20,398 nt of DNA, taken from contig DATANR010000450.1 of assembly GCA_036266155.1 (NCBI GenBank), positions 1-20,398 on the forward strand. Reading direction: 5' to 3'. The stretch is from SIAJ01 sp036266155. GTDB lineage: Bacteria > Planctomycetota > Planctomycetia > Gemmatales > Gemmataceae. This document shows, one piece after another, positions 1 through 7,221 of this stretch (positions within the stretch are counted from its first letter, which is position 1; the number at the start of each line of letters is the position of its first letter). The position numbers and the translations under genes are program-made. Below the pieces are notes generated by a model that saw nothing but the letters and a program-made list of their open reading frames with translations, was not told where the DNA came from and searched no databases.

Positions 1-34
1 ACCTCGGGCTTACGCCTCGACGCTCGCCACGAGC

Positions 35-961
35 TTACGGAGCCGCGTTACCGGGCGGTTCAATTCCTTTCAACGTGTTGTCCTCGAAGCTCGCCTTCTC
101 CTCGATCGGTTCGATGTGAATCGTCACCTCGACGCCGGGAACCGCCGCGCGCAGAGCGGCCTCGACACGCTCGGCGAGGTCGTGGCCATCGCGTACCGAC
201 ATCGCGCCTGGCACGAGCAAGTGGAAGTCCGCGAATTTGCGTGCACCGGCCTGACGTGTTCGCAAAGCGTGAAAGTCGGTGCCCGGCGGCGAGTGTTGCC
301 GAATCGCCGCCCGCAGCGCTCCGAGCTGCGGTTCATCGAGCGCGTGATCCATCAGCCCGTTGAACGAGCGATAGATCAGGCGCACGCCGGTCACGACAAT
401 ATTCGCCCCGACCAGGATGGCGATGACCGGATCGAACACGTGATAGCCGCTGAGCCAGACGATAACCAGGCCGGCCACAATGCCCAGCGAGGTCCAGACG
501 TCCGTCAGCAGGTGCCGGCCGTCGGCTTCCAGGATCAATGAGTGGTGCCGCTTGCCAACGCGGACGAGCAACACTCCGACCGCAAGGTTCACTGCGGACG
601 CGGCAAGCGCGACGGCAGCGCCGATGCCGAGATCGGAGATCGGCTCGGGATCGATGAGCCGGTGAACCGCATACCACGCGGTGCCGATGCCCGCGAGAAC
701 GATCAGCACGCCTTCGAGTCCGGAAGAGAAGAACTCAATCTTTTGATGGCCGTACGTGTGCGTGGCGTCAACGGGGCGCTGCGAGTAATGCAGAGAAAGG
801 TACGCGGTGACCGCGGCGAACAGATTGATGCCGGATTCGAGCGCGTCCGAGAGTAAGCCAACGGAACGCGTGAGCGAATAGGCGGCGGCTTTCAATCCGA
901 TAGTGATGAGCGCGGCCAACACCGACAGAAGGATCAGACCGCGCAATCCGGCCGGGGACAT
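35..961 (-). CDS. Cation diffusion facilitator (CDF) family divalent metal transporter
   Basis: The 308-residue protein has the usual CDF layout: about six membrane segments in residues 8-200 and a cytoplasmic alpha/beta domain in residues 205-295. It should export a divalent metal (Zn, Fe, Mn, Co or Cd) from the cytoplasm in exchange for protons. Family signatures seen are SDALES (38-43) in TM2, HTYGHQKIEFF (68-78) after it, and HLLTD (150-154) in TM5. H150 and D154 match the HxxxD half of the transport site. In TM2, D39 is followed four residues later by Ser rather than the Asp or His of zinc-type members, so the metal is uncertain. The ATG is preceded only by a weak GAGA. It is the last gene of a minus-strand run, 100 bp after the TPR gene, with a hairpin in that gap. 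Family certain; substrate not predictable. Confidence 0.93.
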   Translation of the reverse strand: MSPAGLRGLILLSVLAALITIGLKAAAYSLTRSVGLLSDALESGINLFAAVTAYLSLHYSQRPVDATHTYGHQKIEFFSSGLEGVLIVLAGIGTAWYAVHRLIDPEPISDLGIGAAVALAASAVNLAVGVLLVRVGKRHHSLILEADGRHLLTDVWTSLGIVAGLVIVWLSGYHVFDPVIAILVGANIVVTGVRLIYRSFNGLMDHALDEPQLGALRAAIRQHSPPGTDFHALRTRQAGARKFADFHLLVPGAMSVRDGHDLAERVEAALRAAVPGVEVTIHIEPIEEKASFEDNTLKGIEPPGNAAP

Positions 962-999
962 CGCGTTCTCGCGGCGTGGTGAGGCTCACAAGCAGTCAT

Positions 1000-1045
1000 G
1001 GCAGCTTGTGGCCACGGCTGAAGGCCGTCGTAGCCACGAGCTGCC
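1000..1045. repeat. Imperfect inverted repeat (REP-like hairpin) between TPR and CDF genes
   Basis: The arm GGCAGCTTGTGGCCACG at 1000-1016 faces CGTAGCCACGAGCTGCC at 1029-1045. The arms pair over about 17 positions with one G:T wobble and one mismatch, around a GC-rich centre that can also pair (GGCTGAAGGCC). A further copy of CAGCTTGTGG directly follows at 1045-1054. It lies in the 100-bp gap between the TPR gene stop and the CDF start. It could be a REP-like dispersed element or a processing/attenuation hairpin. There is no U-tract, so a classical terminator is unlikely. Confidence 0.55.
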
Positions 1046-1061
1046 AGCTTGTGGTTATAGC

Positions 1062-1844
1062 TCACTTCTGCTTGCGCGGCGGCGCGCCGCCGCTCAGTTC
1101 CGTCAGACGCTTTTCGGCTTCCGCGACACGGGCCGGGTTCGTGTCGTGGTTCATGACGGCCCGGTACGCTTCCTTCGCCTTGTCCAGCATCTTCAGGTCC
1201 TGATCGTAGATGCGTGCGGTGCGCAAGCGGGCATCAGTCGCCGACGCCTTGTTCCACTGATAGGAACGTTCGAAGTAGGCGGCTGCGCGTTCGTACTGTG
1301 GCCGGGGCCGGTAGTTCTCGTAAATGTCACCGAGGTGATAGGCCGCCTCCGCGATCTTGTCGGACTCCGGATGCTTCTCCAGGATCGCCTGCAGCAAGAT
1401 CTCGGCACGCCGTTGATTGTCGATGTAGACGTCGCCCTCACCCTTGCCCTTGAACTCGATGGCGCGGCGGAACAGGTTGTTGGCTTCCGTGATGTTCTGC
1501 TTCGGTTGCAACGTCGGCGGGGGCACGTCCTTGACGTCGAGCCGATAGGAGTACTTCATCATGCGGTGATAAGCGCGGAGTTCGTCCTCGACCCATTTGG
1601 CCTTCTCGATTTCGTTGACGGAAATGTAATGCTGGCGCAACTTGTCGAGCGACGTCCAATAATCCTTGCGTGCTTTGAGCACGCTTTCAATGAGTTCGAC
1701 TTCGCCGTTGTGCTCGGCGGTTGCCCCCTTGGCGGGTGGGGTTGAAGTGGTTGACGAGTCGGCCATGACAACCATGGCCGCGCCGCCGCCGGCGGTGAGA
1801 AGGGCAGCGATGATCCAGCGAATGAGCACGCTCGTGTCCCCCAT
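1062..1844 (-). CDS. Membrane-anchored TPR-like repeat protein, function unknown
   Basis: The 260-residue protein starts with one hydrophobic segment (about residues 7-28), either a signal peptide or an N-terminal anchor. A low-complexity Ser/Thr/Pro stretch follows (29-40). The rest is helical. Residues 115-250 resemble tetratricopeptide repeats, for example EANNLFRRAIEFKGKGEG, AEAAYHLGDIYENY, AAAYFERSYQWNKAS and AKEAYRAVMNHD. This points to a scaffold facing the periplasm, as in YbgF/Tol-type or planctomycete envelope TPR proteins. No catalytic motif is seen. The start lies 27 bp from the stop of the PIN/TRAM gene, and that gap is filled by a perfect hairpin. No Shine-Dalgarno is visible before the ATG, so translation may depend on the upstream gene or on the hairpin. 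Confidence 0.82.
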   Translation of the reverse strand: MGDTSVLIRWIIAALLTAGGGAAMVVMADSSTTSTPPAKGATAEHNGEVELIESVLKARKDYWTSLDKLRQHYISVNEIEKAKWVEDELRAYHRMMKYSYRLDVKDVPPPTLQPKQNITEANNLFRRAIEFKGKGEGDVYIDNQRRAEILLQAILEKHPESDKIAEAAYHLGDIYENYRPRPQYERAAAYFERSYQWNKASATDARLRTARIYDQDLKMLDKAKEAYRAVMNHDTNPARVAEAEKRLTELSGGAPPRKQK

Positions 1845-1869
1845 TTGGAGACACGAGCGATCGTGTCTC
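1829..1869 (-). promoter_or_regulatory. Two mutually exclusive hairpins around the TPR gene start codon
   Basis: Stem B pairs GAGACACGA (1848-1856) with TCGTGTCTC (1861-1869), a perfect 9-bp stem with a 4-base loop. It fills the gap between the PIN/TRAM stop and the TPR start. Stem A pairs CGCTCGTGTC (1829-1838) with GACACGAGCG (1850-1859), a perfect 10-bp stem. Its 11-base loop holds the ATG at 1842-1844. The stems share 1850-1856, so only one can form at a time. This looks like a translational switch or attenuator, but repeated copying of one short motif could give the same geometry. Function is inference. Confidence 0.5.
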
Positions 1870-1871
1870 GG

Positions 1872-2960
1872 TTACTTGTCCAGCGCCCGTGCCTCGGCGG
1901 TCCCCGGCGCCTGTCCGGCGGGCTTCTGGGTTTCGACACGCCCGAAGATCATGCGGCCGGCCGGCGTCTGCAGAACGCTCGTGACGGTGATCGGCACTTC
2001 AGCGCCAATGTGCGGCCGGCCCTGCTCGACCACCACCATCGTCCCGTCGTCGAGGTAGCCGATCCCCTGGCCCGGCTGGTCGCCCGGCTTGACGATGCGG
2101 ATGGCCATCGTCTCGCCGGGCAAGGCCACCGTCTTGAGCGCGTTCGCCATCTCGTTGAGGTTGATGACGTCGACGCCCTGGAGCGTGGCGATCTTGTTCA
2201 GATTGAAGTCGTTGGTGACGACCCGCCCGCCGACCGACTTGGCGAAGAGCACGAGGCGTTCATCCACCCGCGCTTTGTCGCCTGCCTCCGGAACGCGCCC
2301 CTCCTGCATCTCGATGTCGATCTTGGAATTCGACTGCAGCTTCTTGAGGATGTCCAACCCGCGGCGGCCGCGGTTCCGTTTGAGCTTGTCCGAGCTGTCG
2401 GCGATCCCCTGAAGCTCTTGCAGCACGAACCGTGTCACAATCAGCTTGCTGTCGATAATGCGAGTATCGCACAGGTCCGCGATCCGGCCATCGATAATCA
2501 CGCTGGTATCGAGAACGAGGGGCTTGCCTCCCTTTACCTGTTTGGCAAATTCGACATAAGGGATAATGAAGCGAAACTCGTCCTTGGTCTGCAAAAGCGT
2601 TGAAATCGTTATGTAGCAGCAGACGACGGTGACGAAGACGCGGGTTGTGATGAGCACCGGCTCGGCCGCCCTCTCTTGCAGCCAGGCCTTGATAAACTCG
2701 GCCATCGCCATCGAGATCAACCACCCGAGCAGCAGACCCAACAGCAAGCCGAAGTAGAGAGCCGAGAGCGTGGTGATCTGCTTGTTTCGTTCCCACAGGT
2801 CGGTGAACATCACCAGGGCCCCGACCGCGAGAATGGTCAGGGCGGCCAACACGCCGGGCAGGATCCTGGCCTCCTGAGCGTCGGCAAACGTATTGAACGC
2901 CGCAAACGAGACACCGAGCACAATCGCGACAAATAAGCCGCGCAGAAGCCATAACAGCAT
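1872..2960 (-). CDS. yacL: PIN/TRAM domain membrane protein (YacL family)
   Basis: The 362-residue protein follows the YacL layout. Four hydrophobic segments (about 2-21, 34-52, 66-88, 103-123) precede a PIN-like nuclease domain (about 147-270) and a C-terminal TRAM domain (about 278-342). The PIN acidic residues are visible: D151 in LVLDTSVIIDGRI, E182 in VLQELQ, D233 in RVDERL and D251 in VTNDFN. These coordinate metal in active PIN ribonucleases. A TRAM domain normally binds RNA, so a membrane-tethered RNase is likely, with target unknown. The ATG has a strong GGAGG at 2969-2973, 8 bases upstream. The gene follows the dGTPase gene by 74 bp and precedes the TPR gene by 27 bp. A Pro/Ala-rich tail ends the protein. 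Confidence 0.93.
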   Translation of the reverse strand: MLLWLLRGLFVAIVLGVSFAAFNTFADAQEARILPGVLAALTILAVGALVMFTDLWERNKQITTLSALYFGLLLGLLLGWLISMAMAEFIKAWLQERAAEPVLITTRVFVTVVCCYITISTLLQTKDEFRFIIPYVEFAKQVKGGKPLVLDTSVIIDGRIADLCDTRIIDSKLIVTRFVLQELQGIADSSDKLKRNRGRRGLDILKKLQSNSKIDIEMQEGRVPEAGDKARVDERLVLFAKSVGGRVVTNDFNLNKIATLQGVDVINLNEMANALKTVALPGETMAIRIVKPGDQPGQGIGYLDDGTMVVVEQGRPHIGAEVPITVTSVLQTPAGRMIFGRVETQKPAGQAPGTAEARALDK

Positions 2961-3034
2961 CGAACGGTCCTCCGAGGTTGGGAGGGAGATAAGTGCGGCC
3001 GCCCGAACGGCGGCGGGAATGAATCGACGCTAGT

Positions 3035-4198
3035 CTACTGGTCGCCGTCCGGATGGAACAGGCGCAGGTGCTCCTGGCGGGCAAAGCGGTCCGTCATGCC
3101 GGCAAGATAGTCGACGACGACGCGTGCGAGTGAAGTTTCGGTCAAGGCCGAATCAATCCAGCGCGCCCGATAGCGATCGGGCAACAATTCCGGTTGGGCC
3201 GTCAATTTGGTATAGAGTTGCCGCAGGATGAGCTGACCCTTCACGGCCAGTCGGATGACGCGCGGATGACGATAGACGCGCTCGTAGAGAAAACGGCCAA
3301 GCCCAGCGGCGAGCGCCACAAGTTCTGCACCAAAACCGACGATCGTCGTTGGCGCGTTGCGAACGTCGGCCACCGATTGGATGTTGAGGTCCGCCAATCG
3401 CCGAGTCGTCTCCTCGATCAGATTGTTCGCCTGCCAGGCAATCAACTCACGGATGACGGCCGTGCGAAAGGCATCCGACGACAGCGCCGCGTACCTTGCC
3501 CGCACCGGCGCTGCAGCTCGATTCCAAAGTTCGACCTCTTCGAGGTCGCCCAAATTGATTAAGCCAATGCCAAGTGCATCGTCCGTGTCGTGCGTGCCGT
3601 AGGCCAGGCTGTCACACGCGTCCACGAGTTGCGCCTCAAGAAACGGCTTGCCGACCGCCAGGTAAGGTTGGCACTCGGGCCGATCACGGCACTTGCTGTG
3701 CTGAACGAACGCTTCCCGTAGCTCCCACGAGAGATTGAGACCCGGAAACTCGGGATAACGTTCCTCCAGCAATTCGATCCGGCGGAGCCCGAAGAGATTG
3801 TGGTCAAATCCGCCTTGGTCTTTCAGACATTCGGCGAGCGTTCGTTCGCCCGCGTGTCCGAACGGCGGGTGACCGATGTCGTGGGATAGAGCAATCGCTT
3901 CGGTCAAATCCTCGTTGAGTCGCAAGCGCCGTGCGGCCGTGCGACTAATTTGCGCGACCTCAAGCGTATGCGTCAAGCGTGTGCGATGATGATCGTTGAC
4001 GCGGCCAACGTGGACCTGCGTCTTGCCCACGAGTCGACGGAAGGCTGTCGAGTGGACGATCCGTTCGCGATCGCGCTGAAAGATCGTGCGGAAAGGATGG
4101 GGCGGTTCGGGATAACGTCGACCGCGGCTGTCGCGGCTGCGCAGGGCATAAGATGCGAGCCAGGCGTCTTCCAACTCATTCCAGTCGGACGCGTTCAC
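3035..4198 (-). CDS. dgt: Deoxyguanosinetriphosphate triphosphohydrolase-like protein (HD domain)
   Basis: The 387-residue length is normal for the family. The protein belongs to the dNTP triphosphohydrolase group, which cleaves dNTPs to deoxynucleoside plus triphosphate and so adjusts the dNTP pool. Signatures include RDRERIVHSTAFRRL (42-56) and KTQVHVG (59-65). HD metal residues are H77 in RLTHTLEV, H106-D107 in LSHDIGHPPFGHAGE, and a late Asp in LVDACDSLAYGTHD (191-204). The bacterial type-2 form often acts on several dNTPs, so strict dGTP specificity is not implied. The start is a GTG whose codon overlaps the HIT gene stop (GTGA, 4-bp overlap), and no separate Shine-Dalgarno is seen. Translational coupling to the HIT gene is therefore likely. 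Confidence 0.94.
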   Translation of the reverse strand: MNASDWNELEDAWLASYALRSRDSRGRRYPEPPHPFRTIFQRDRERIVHSTAFRRLVGKTQVHVGRVNDHHRTRLTHTLEVAQISRTAARRLRLNEDLTEAIALSHDIGHPPFGHAGERTLAECLKDQGGFDHNLFGLRRIELLEERYPEFPGLNLSWELREAFVQHSKCRDRPECQPYLAVGKPFLEAQLVDACDSLAYGTHDTDDALGIGLINLGDLEEVELWNRAAAPVRARYAALSSDAFRTAVIRELIAWQANNLIEETTRRLADLNIQSVADVRNAPTTIVGFGAELVALAAGLGRFLYERVYRHPRVIRLAVKGQLILRQLYTKLTAQPELLPDRYRARWIDSALTETSLARVVVDYLAGMTDRFARQEHLRLFHPDGDQ

Positions 4199-4689
4199 GG
4201 GGTCGCCAGAGCGGGGGCCAGGAGATCGTACAAGGCGTCGAGCGATTGCGAAATCACGCGAGTATCGGCGACGACCGTCATGTAGTTCGTGTCGCCGTTC
4301 CAGCGCGGAACGACGTGCCAGTGCAAGTGGCCGGGCAGTCCGGCGCCCGCGACCTTGCCGAGGTTGAGCCCGATATTGAAGCCTTCGGGTTTCATCAGCC
4401 GTTCCAGCGTCGCAACCAGGCGCGTGAGAGTTCGCTGCAAGTCCGCCGACTCATCGGGGGTCAATTCGTCGAGCCGTCCCTTGTGCGCTTGGGGCGCGAC
4501 GAGTAGATGGCCATTGTTGTAAGGGAATCGATTGAGAACCACGACGCCGAGAGGCGTGCGTTGGGCGATCAGGTTGCGGCGATCGTCCGCCTCGGCAAGC
4601 CCGCGACAAATGAAACAATCGTCGCCGGATTTGCTCGGGCCCTCACGCGCGACATACGACAATCGCCAGGGGGCCCAGAGGTGATCCAT
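4195..4689 (-). CDS. HIT family protein, Ap4A phosphorylase/hydrolase-like
   Basis: The 164-residue protein starts MDHLWAPWRLSYV, a start typical of bacterial and archaeal HIT proteins of the Ap4A-phosphorylase-like group. CFIC (25-28) is a likely zinc-binding pair. RFPYNNGHLLVAP (54-66) and the histidine triad HLHWHVVPRW (121-130) follow, with the central His H123 the expected nucleophile. Such proteins hydrolyse or transfer AMP from dinucleoside polyphosphates or nucleotidyl conjugates. The start at 4689 was chosen over an in-frame ATG 45 bases upstream for two reasons: the family start, and a GAGG at 4701-4704 upstream; the longer form would overlap the universal stress gene. It ends in a 4-bp overlap with the dGTPase gene. 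Confidence 0.92.
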   Translation of the reverse strand: MDHLWAPWRLSYVAREGPSKSGDDCFICRGLAEADDRRNLIAQRTPLGVVVLNRFPYNNGHLLVAPQAHKGRLDELTPDESADLQRTLTRLVATLERLMKPEGFNIGLNLGKVAGAGLPGHLHWHVVPRWNGDTNYMTVVADTRVISQSLDALYDLLAPALATP

Positions 4690-4708
4690 CGGGGACGTGT
4701 CCTCATCA

Positions 4709-5149
4709 TCAATGGTGCACGACCAGGGCGTCATCGGATCGGTGTGACTTCCGCTGGCTGTGCGGCAGTTTGACGACCAGGATGGAACAGGGTGCGTCCC
4801 GCAGGACTTTCTCGGCCACGCTGCCCATCAGCAGCCGGTCGGTGCCGGTGCGTCCGTGTGTCCCCATCACAATGCGGTCGACACCGGAGTCGCGGGCATA
4901 ACGAACGATCTCCGTCGCCGGGTCGCCTTCGAGGAAAACGTGCTCGACGTCAATGGCGGGGTTCGCCGGCCGAATCTGGTGCAACAGGTCGCGCCAGTAA
5001 TTGGCGTCCGCCGCTTGCCCAGGCACGTTGACGTACACCAGGACGAGCGTCGCCTTATGCACTTCGGCAATCGCAACGGCGTGCAAATAGGCTTGATTGG
5101 AATAGGAGGAGAAGTCGGTCGGAAATAGAATCTTGCGGATGCGGAGCAT
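4709..5149 (-). CDS. Universal stress protein (UspA family)
   Basis: The 146-residue protein has a single USP domain. It opens IRKILFPTDFS (4-14) and carries the ATP-binding signature G96-x2-G99-x9-G109-S110 in GTHGRTGTDRLLMGSVAEKV. It is therefore of the nucleotide-binding USP class, involved in survival under starvation or oxidative and other stress. The chosen start has GGAG 9 bases upstream (5159-5162). A longer reading from an ATG 39 bases upstream adds an unconserved N-terminus and has no ribosome site. The C-terminus ends in a His/Ser/Lys-rich tail. The gene lies 19 bp before the HIT gene and 110 bp after the small unknown gene, so it is probably co-transcribed with HIT and dgt. Confidence 0.93.
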   Translation of the reverse strand: MLRIRKILFPTDFSSYSNQAYLHAVAIAEVHKATLVLVYVNVPGQAADANYWRDLLHQIRPANPAIDVEHVFLEGDPATEIVRYARDSGVDRIVMGTHGRTGTDRLLMGSVAEKVLRDAPCSILVVKLPHSQRKSHRSDDALVVHH

Positions 5150-5247
5150 GGCTGACGACTCCGGCGGCCTCCGAGCGGACACCGTCATCTTACCAGAGCA
5201 CGCCGCTCAAGAAAAGTAATTCGTTGGAGACGCCGCTCGCCTGCTCG

Positions 5248-5273
5248 CCCAGCCGGCATTTACGCCGGCCGGG
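5248..5273 (-). terminator. Stem-loop across the stop codon of the 76-residue gene
   Basis: The arms CCCAGCCGGC (5248-5257) and GCCGGCCGGG (5264-5273) form a 10-bp stem with one G:U wobble and a 6-base loop. The loop holds the TAA stop of the upstream small gene. No U-run follows, so Rho-independent termination is doubtful. A processing or partial-termination hairpin before the universal stress gene is possible. Confidence 0.35.
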
Positions 5274-5490
5274 TGCTGCGAAAAGCCATCAGGACGTCGT
5301 GCAGATCGTCCGAAATGCGGATCTCGTCGTCCAGGAAGTCTTTCAGCCAAATAAAATGATTCTTTTGGGCCATCGCCACGAGCGGCAGAAGATCGCGAAG
5401 CCGGATGCGGACGGTCGGGGTCGACGACAGCGCGTCCTGTCCGTCGATCTCCTCATCCGAGCCAGGGAAAAGGCGTAGGTGCGGGCCCAT
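5260..5490 (-). CDS. Small unknown protein, 76 residues
   Basis: The protein begins MGPHLRLFPG and ends FRSTRPA. The acidic linker SDEEIDGQDA (11-20) leads to TVRIRLRDLLPLVAMAQ (26-42), HFIWLKDFLDDEIRISDDL (45-63) and HDVLMAF (64-70). It looks like a soluble, mostly helical adaptor or regulator. I do not recognise the family. The same frame stays open far upstream, into DNA antisense to gpsA. The ATG at 5490 was chosen because a perfect GGAGG (5498-5502) sits 7 bases before it, and because protein-like sequence begins there. The gene diverges from gpsA and heads the minus-strand run. A GC-rich 8-bp inverted repeat (5510-5536) lies in its leader. Confidence 0.72.
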   Translation of the reverse strand: MGPHLRLFPGSDEEIDGQDALSSTPTVRIRLRDLLPLVAMAQKNHFIWLKDFLDDEIRISDDLHDVLMAFRSTRPA

Positions 5491-5652
5491 CGTTGTACCT
5501 CCATGCGGCGCGGCCGGCAATGAACTGACCGGCCGCCCACCGTCTATCGGCCAAGTGCGACCGCGGACTGGACGAAACCTCAAAGGGTTGTCGACCTCGT
5601 TGGAGATGGCCGGTAATCTGTGCCGACCGCGTAAGCTCGATGAGGGCCACCA
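5491..5652. promoter_or_regulatory. Divergent intergenic region, expected promoters for gpsA and the minus-strand run
   Basis: This 162-bp gap separates two divergent genes, so promoters in both directions are expected. It contains a perfect 8-bp inverted repeat, GCGGCCGG (5510-5517) and CCGGCCGC (5529-5536), within the leader of the small gene. The gpsA ribosome site GAGGG is at 5642-5646. A weak plus-strand pair, TTGTCG (5588-5593) and TAATCT (5614-5619), is spaced 20 bases, which is too wide to be convincing. Confidence 0.4.
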
Positions 5653-6663
5653 ATGCCCGTGACGATTGCCGTGCTCGGCGACGGCGCCTGGGGAACGGCT
5701 GCCGCTCTCATTCTGGCACGATCTTCCGATCACCGGGTTCGCCTTTGGAGCGCCCGTGCCGAGAACGGCGCCCGGCTGCGCGAAGTGCGCGAAAATATTC
5801 GCTATTTGCCGGGTGTGCCGATTCCGAAAAGTATCGAGTTGGTGACTGATTCGGCAGCCGCCATCGCGGACGCCGAACTCTGGGTAAGCGCCATACCGAC
5901 GATCCATTTGCGCACAACGCTGACGCGCTTCGCGGCCCTCAACGGGCGGGATGTCCCGATCGTCAGTTTGACCAAGGGGATTGAACTTGCGACATTTCGA
6001 CGCCCGTCCGAAATCATCGCGGAAGTACTTGGGTCGGATCGCGTCGCGGCCCTGAGTGGCCCATCGCACGCGGAAGAAGTCGCCCGCGGGATGCCGACGT
6101 CGGTCGTCGTCGCCGGCTCCGATTCGGCCCTAACCGCCTGGATTCAAAGCCTTTTCATCACGGATCGGTTTCGCGTCTATACGAACCCCGACCTGGTGGG
6201 TGTCGAACTGGCGGGCGCGCTCAAGAACGTGATCGGCATCGCGGCCGGCATTTGCGATGGCCTCGGCTTTGGCGACAACGCCAAATCGGCGTTGCTGACG
6301 CGCGGCATCGTCGAGATGATTCGCTTCGGCATGGCCCATGGAGCAGAACACGATACATTCCACGGCCTCGCCGGCATCGGCGATCTGATTACGACGTGCT
6401 TTAGCCCGCACGGCCGCAACCGCCGGGTCGGCGAACGACTCGGCCGCGGCGAAACGCTGGCGACGATCCTGGGCGATACCGCGGCGATCGCCGAGGGAGT
6501 GACGACCGCGCGCAGTGTCCACGAGCGGGCCAGCAATCTCGGGCTTGAATTGCCCATCGCAACGATCGTCTTCCGCGTGCTATACGAGGGCCTGTCGCCC
6601 CTCGCCGGCGTCTCCGAACTGATGACCCGGCGATCAGGCAGCGAGCGCCTCCGTCGCACTTAG
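5653..6663 (+). CDS. gpsA: NAD(P)-dependent glycerol-3-phosphate dehydrogenase
   Basis: This cytoplasmic enzyme reduces dihydroxyacetone phosphate to sn-glycerol-3-phosphate, the backbone precursor of phospholipids. The 336-residue length is normal. The Rossmann motif GDGAWGTA (9-16) lies in VLGDGAWGTAAAL. SLTKGIE (105-111), SGPSHAEEVARG (135-146), the catalytic Lys K191 in ALKNVIGIAAG, and NAKSALLTRG (209-218) all follow family order. GIGDLITTC (241-249) and GRNRRVG (254-260) complete the substrate pocket. GAGGG lies 6 bases before the ATG. The gene diverges from the small unknown gene and is followed after 9 bp by a DUF1802 gene. The assignment is secure. Confidence 0.97.
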   Translation: MPVTIAVLGDGAWGTAAALILARSSDHRVRLWSARAENGARLREVRENIRYLPGVPIPKSIELVTDSAAAIADAELWVSAIPTIHLRTTLTRFAALNGRDVPIVSLTKGIELATFRRPSEIIAEVLGSDRVAALSGPSHAEEVARGMPTSVVVAGSDSALTAWIQSLFITDRFRVYTNPDLVGVELAGALKNVIGIAAGICDGLGFGDNAKSALLTRGIVEMIRFGMAHGAEHDTFHGLAGIGDLITTCFSPHGRNRRVGERLGRGETLATILGDTAAIAEGVTTARSVHERASNLGLELPIATIVFRVLYEGLSPLAGVSELMTRRSGSERLRRT

Positions 6664-6672
6664 GAATCAACC

Positions 6673-7221
6673 ATGCGCTTCGGCTTCAAGGAATGGGCGG
6701 TCATTTGCCGGGCGCTCGCGGCCGGCCGGCAGGCACTGATCCTGCGCAAGGGCGGCATCGCCGAGGAGGACGGCGTCTTCCGGCCCGATCACGCCCGGTT
6801 CTGGCTGCTGCCCACTTACCTGCACCAGAACGCCGACGGCCTCAAGCCGGCAGCAGCGGTCTGGCTCCCCGAGATCGAACGCGAGCGGCCACCGACGGAC
6901 GTCATTCGCCTGACGCACTTTGCCGAAGTCCCCGGCGTCTTCCGCGCTGATCGTCTCGACGCGCTGTTGGAGTTGGATCGGCTGCACGTGTGGTCGGAAG
7001 CCACCGTCCGGCAGCGGTTCACTTATCGCCAACCCGGCCTGTTCGTTCTGCCCGTGCGCGTGTTCGCGTTGGCGGAGCCGGTCGAAGTGCCCAATCGACC
7101 GGAGTACGACGGCTGCAAAACCTGGGTCGACTTTGGATCCGAATTGCCCACGAACGGCCAGCCCGTGCTGTCTGATCGTGCGTTCGCGGATGTGCTCGAA
7201 GTAATCGAACGGACGCCGTAG
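6673..7221 (+). CDS. DUF1802 family protein
   Basis: The 182-residue protein matches what I recall of DUF1802. It begins FGFKEWAVICRALAAGRQAL (residues 3-22), continues with ILRKGGI (23-29), then FWLLPTYLHQNADGLKP (43-59), and later EVPGVFRADRLDALLELDRLHVW. The role is unknown. No membrane segment or signal peptide is present, so it is probably cytoplasmic. The C-terminal part carries RLHVWSEATVRQRFTYRQPG and a near-terminal DVLEVIERTP. The AGGA of its ribosome site (6662-6665) overlaps the TAG stop of gpsA, so the two genes are almost certainly one transcript. Whether it has any link to glycerophosphate metabolism is unknown. Confidence 0.85.
   Translation: MRFGFKEWAVICRALAAGRQALILRKGGIAEEDGVFRPDHARFWLLPTYLHQNADGLKPAAAVWLPEIERERPPTDVIRLTHFAEVPGVFRADRLDALLELDRLHVWSEATVRQRFTYRQPGLFVLPVRVFALAEPVEVPNRPEYDGCKTWVDFGSELPTNGQPVLSDRAFADVLEVIERTP

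Noticed and set aside
903..1745. A 280-codon plus-strand open frame opposite the TPR gene
   Set aside because: It is a mirror frame of the TPR repeats, with no motif or ribosome site.
5491..6069. N-terminal extension of the 76-residue protein
   Set aside because: This part is antisense to gpsA, has no protein character, and lies before a perfect GGAGG-ATG start.
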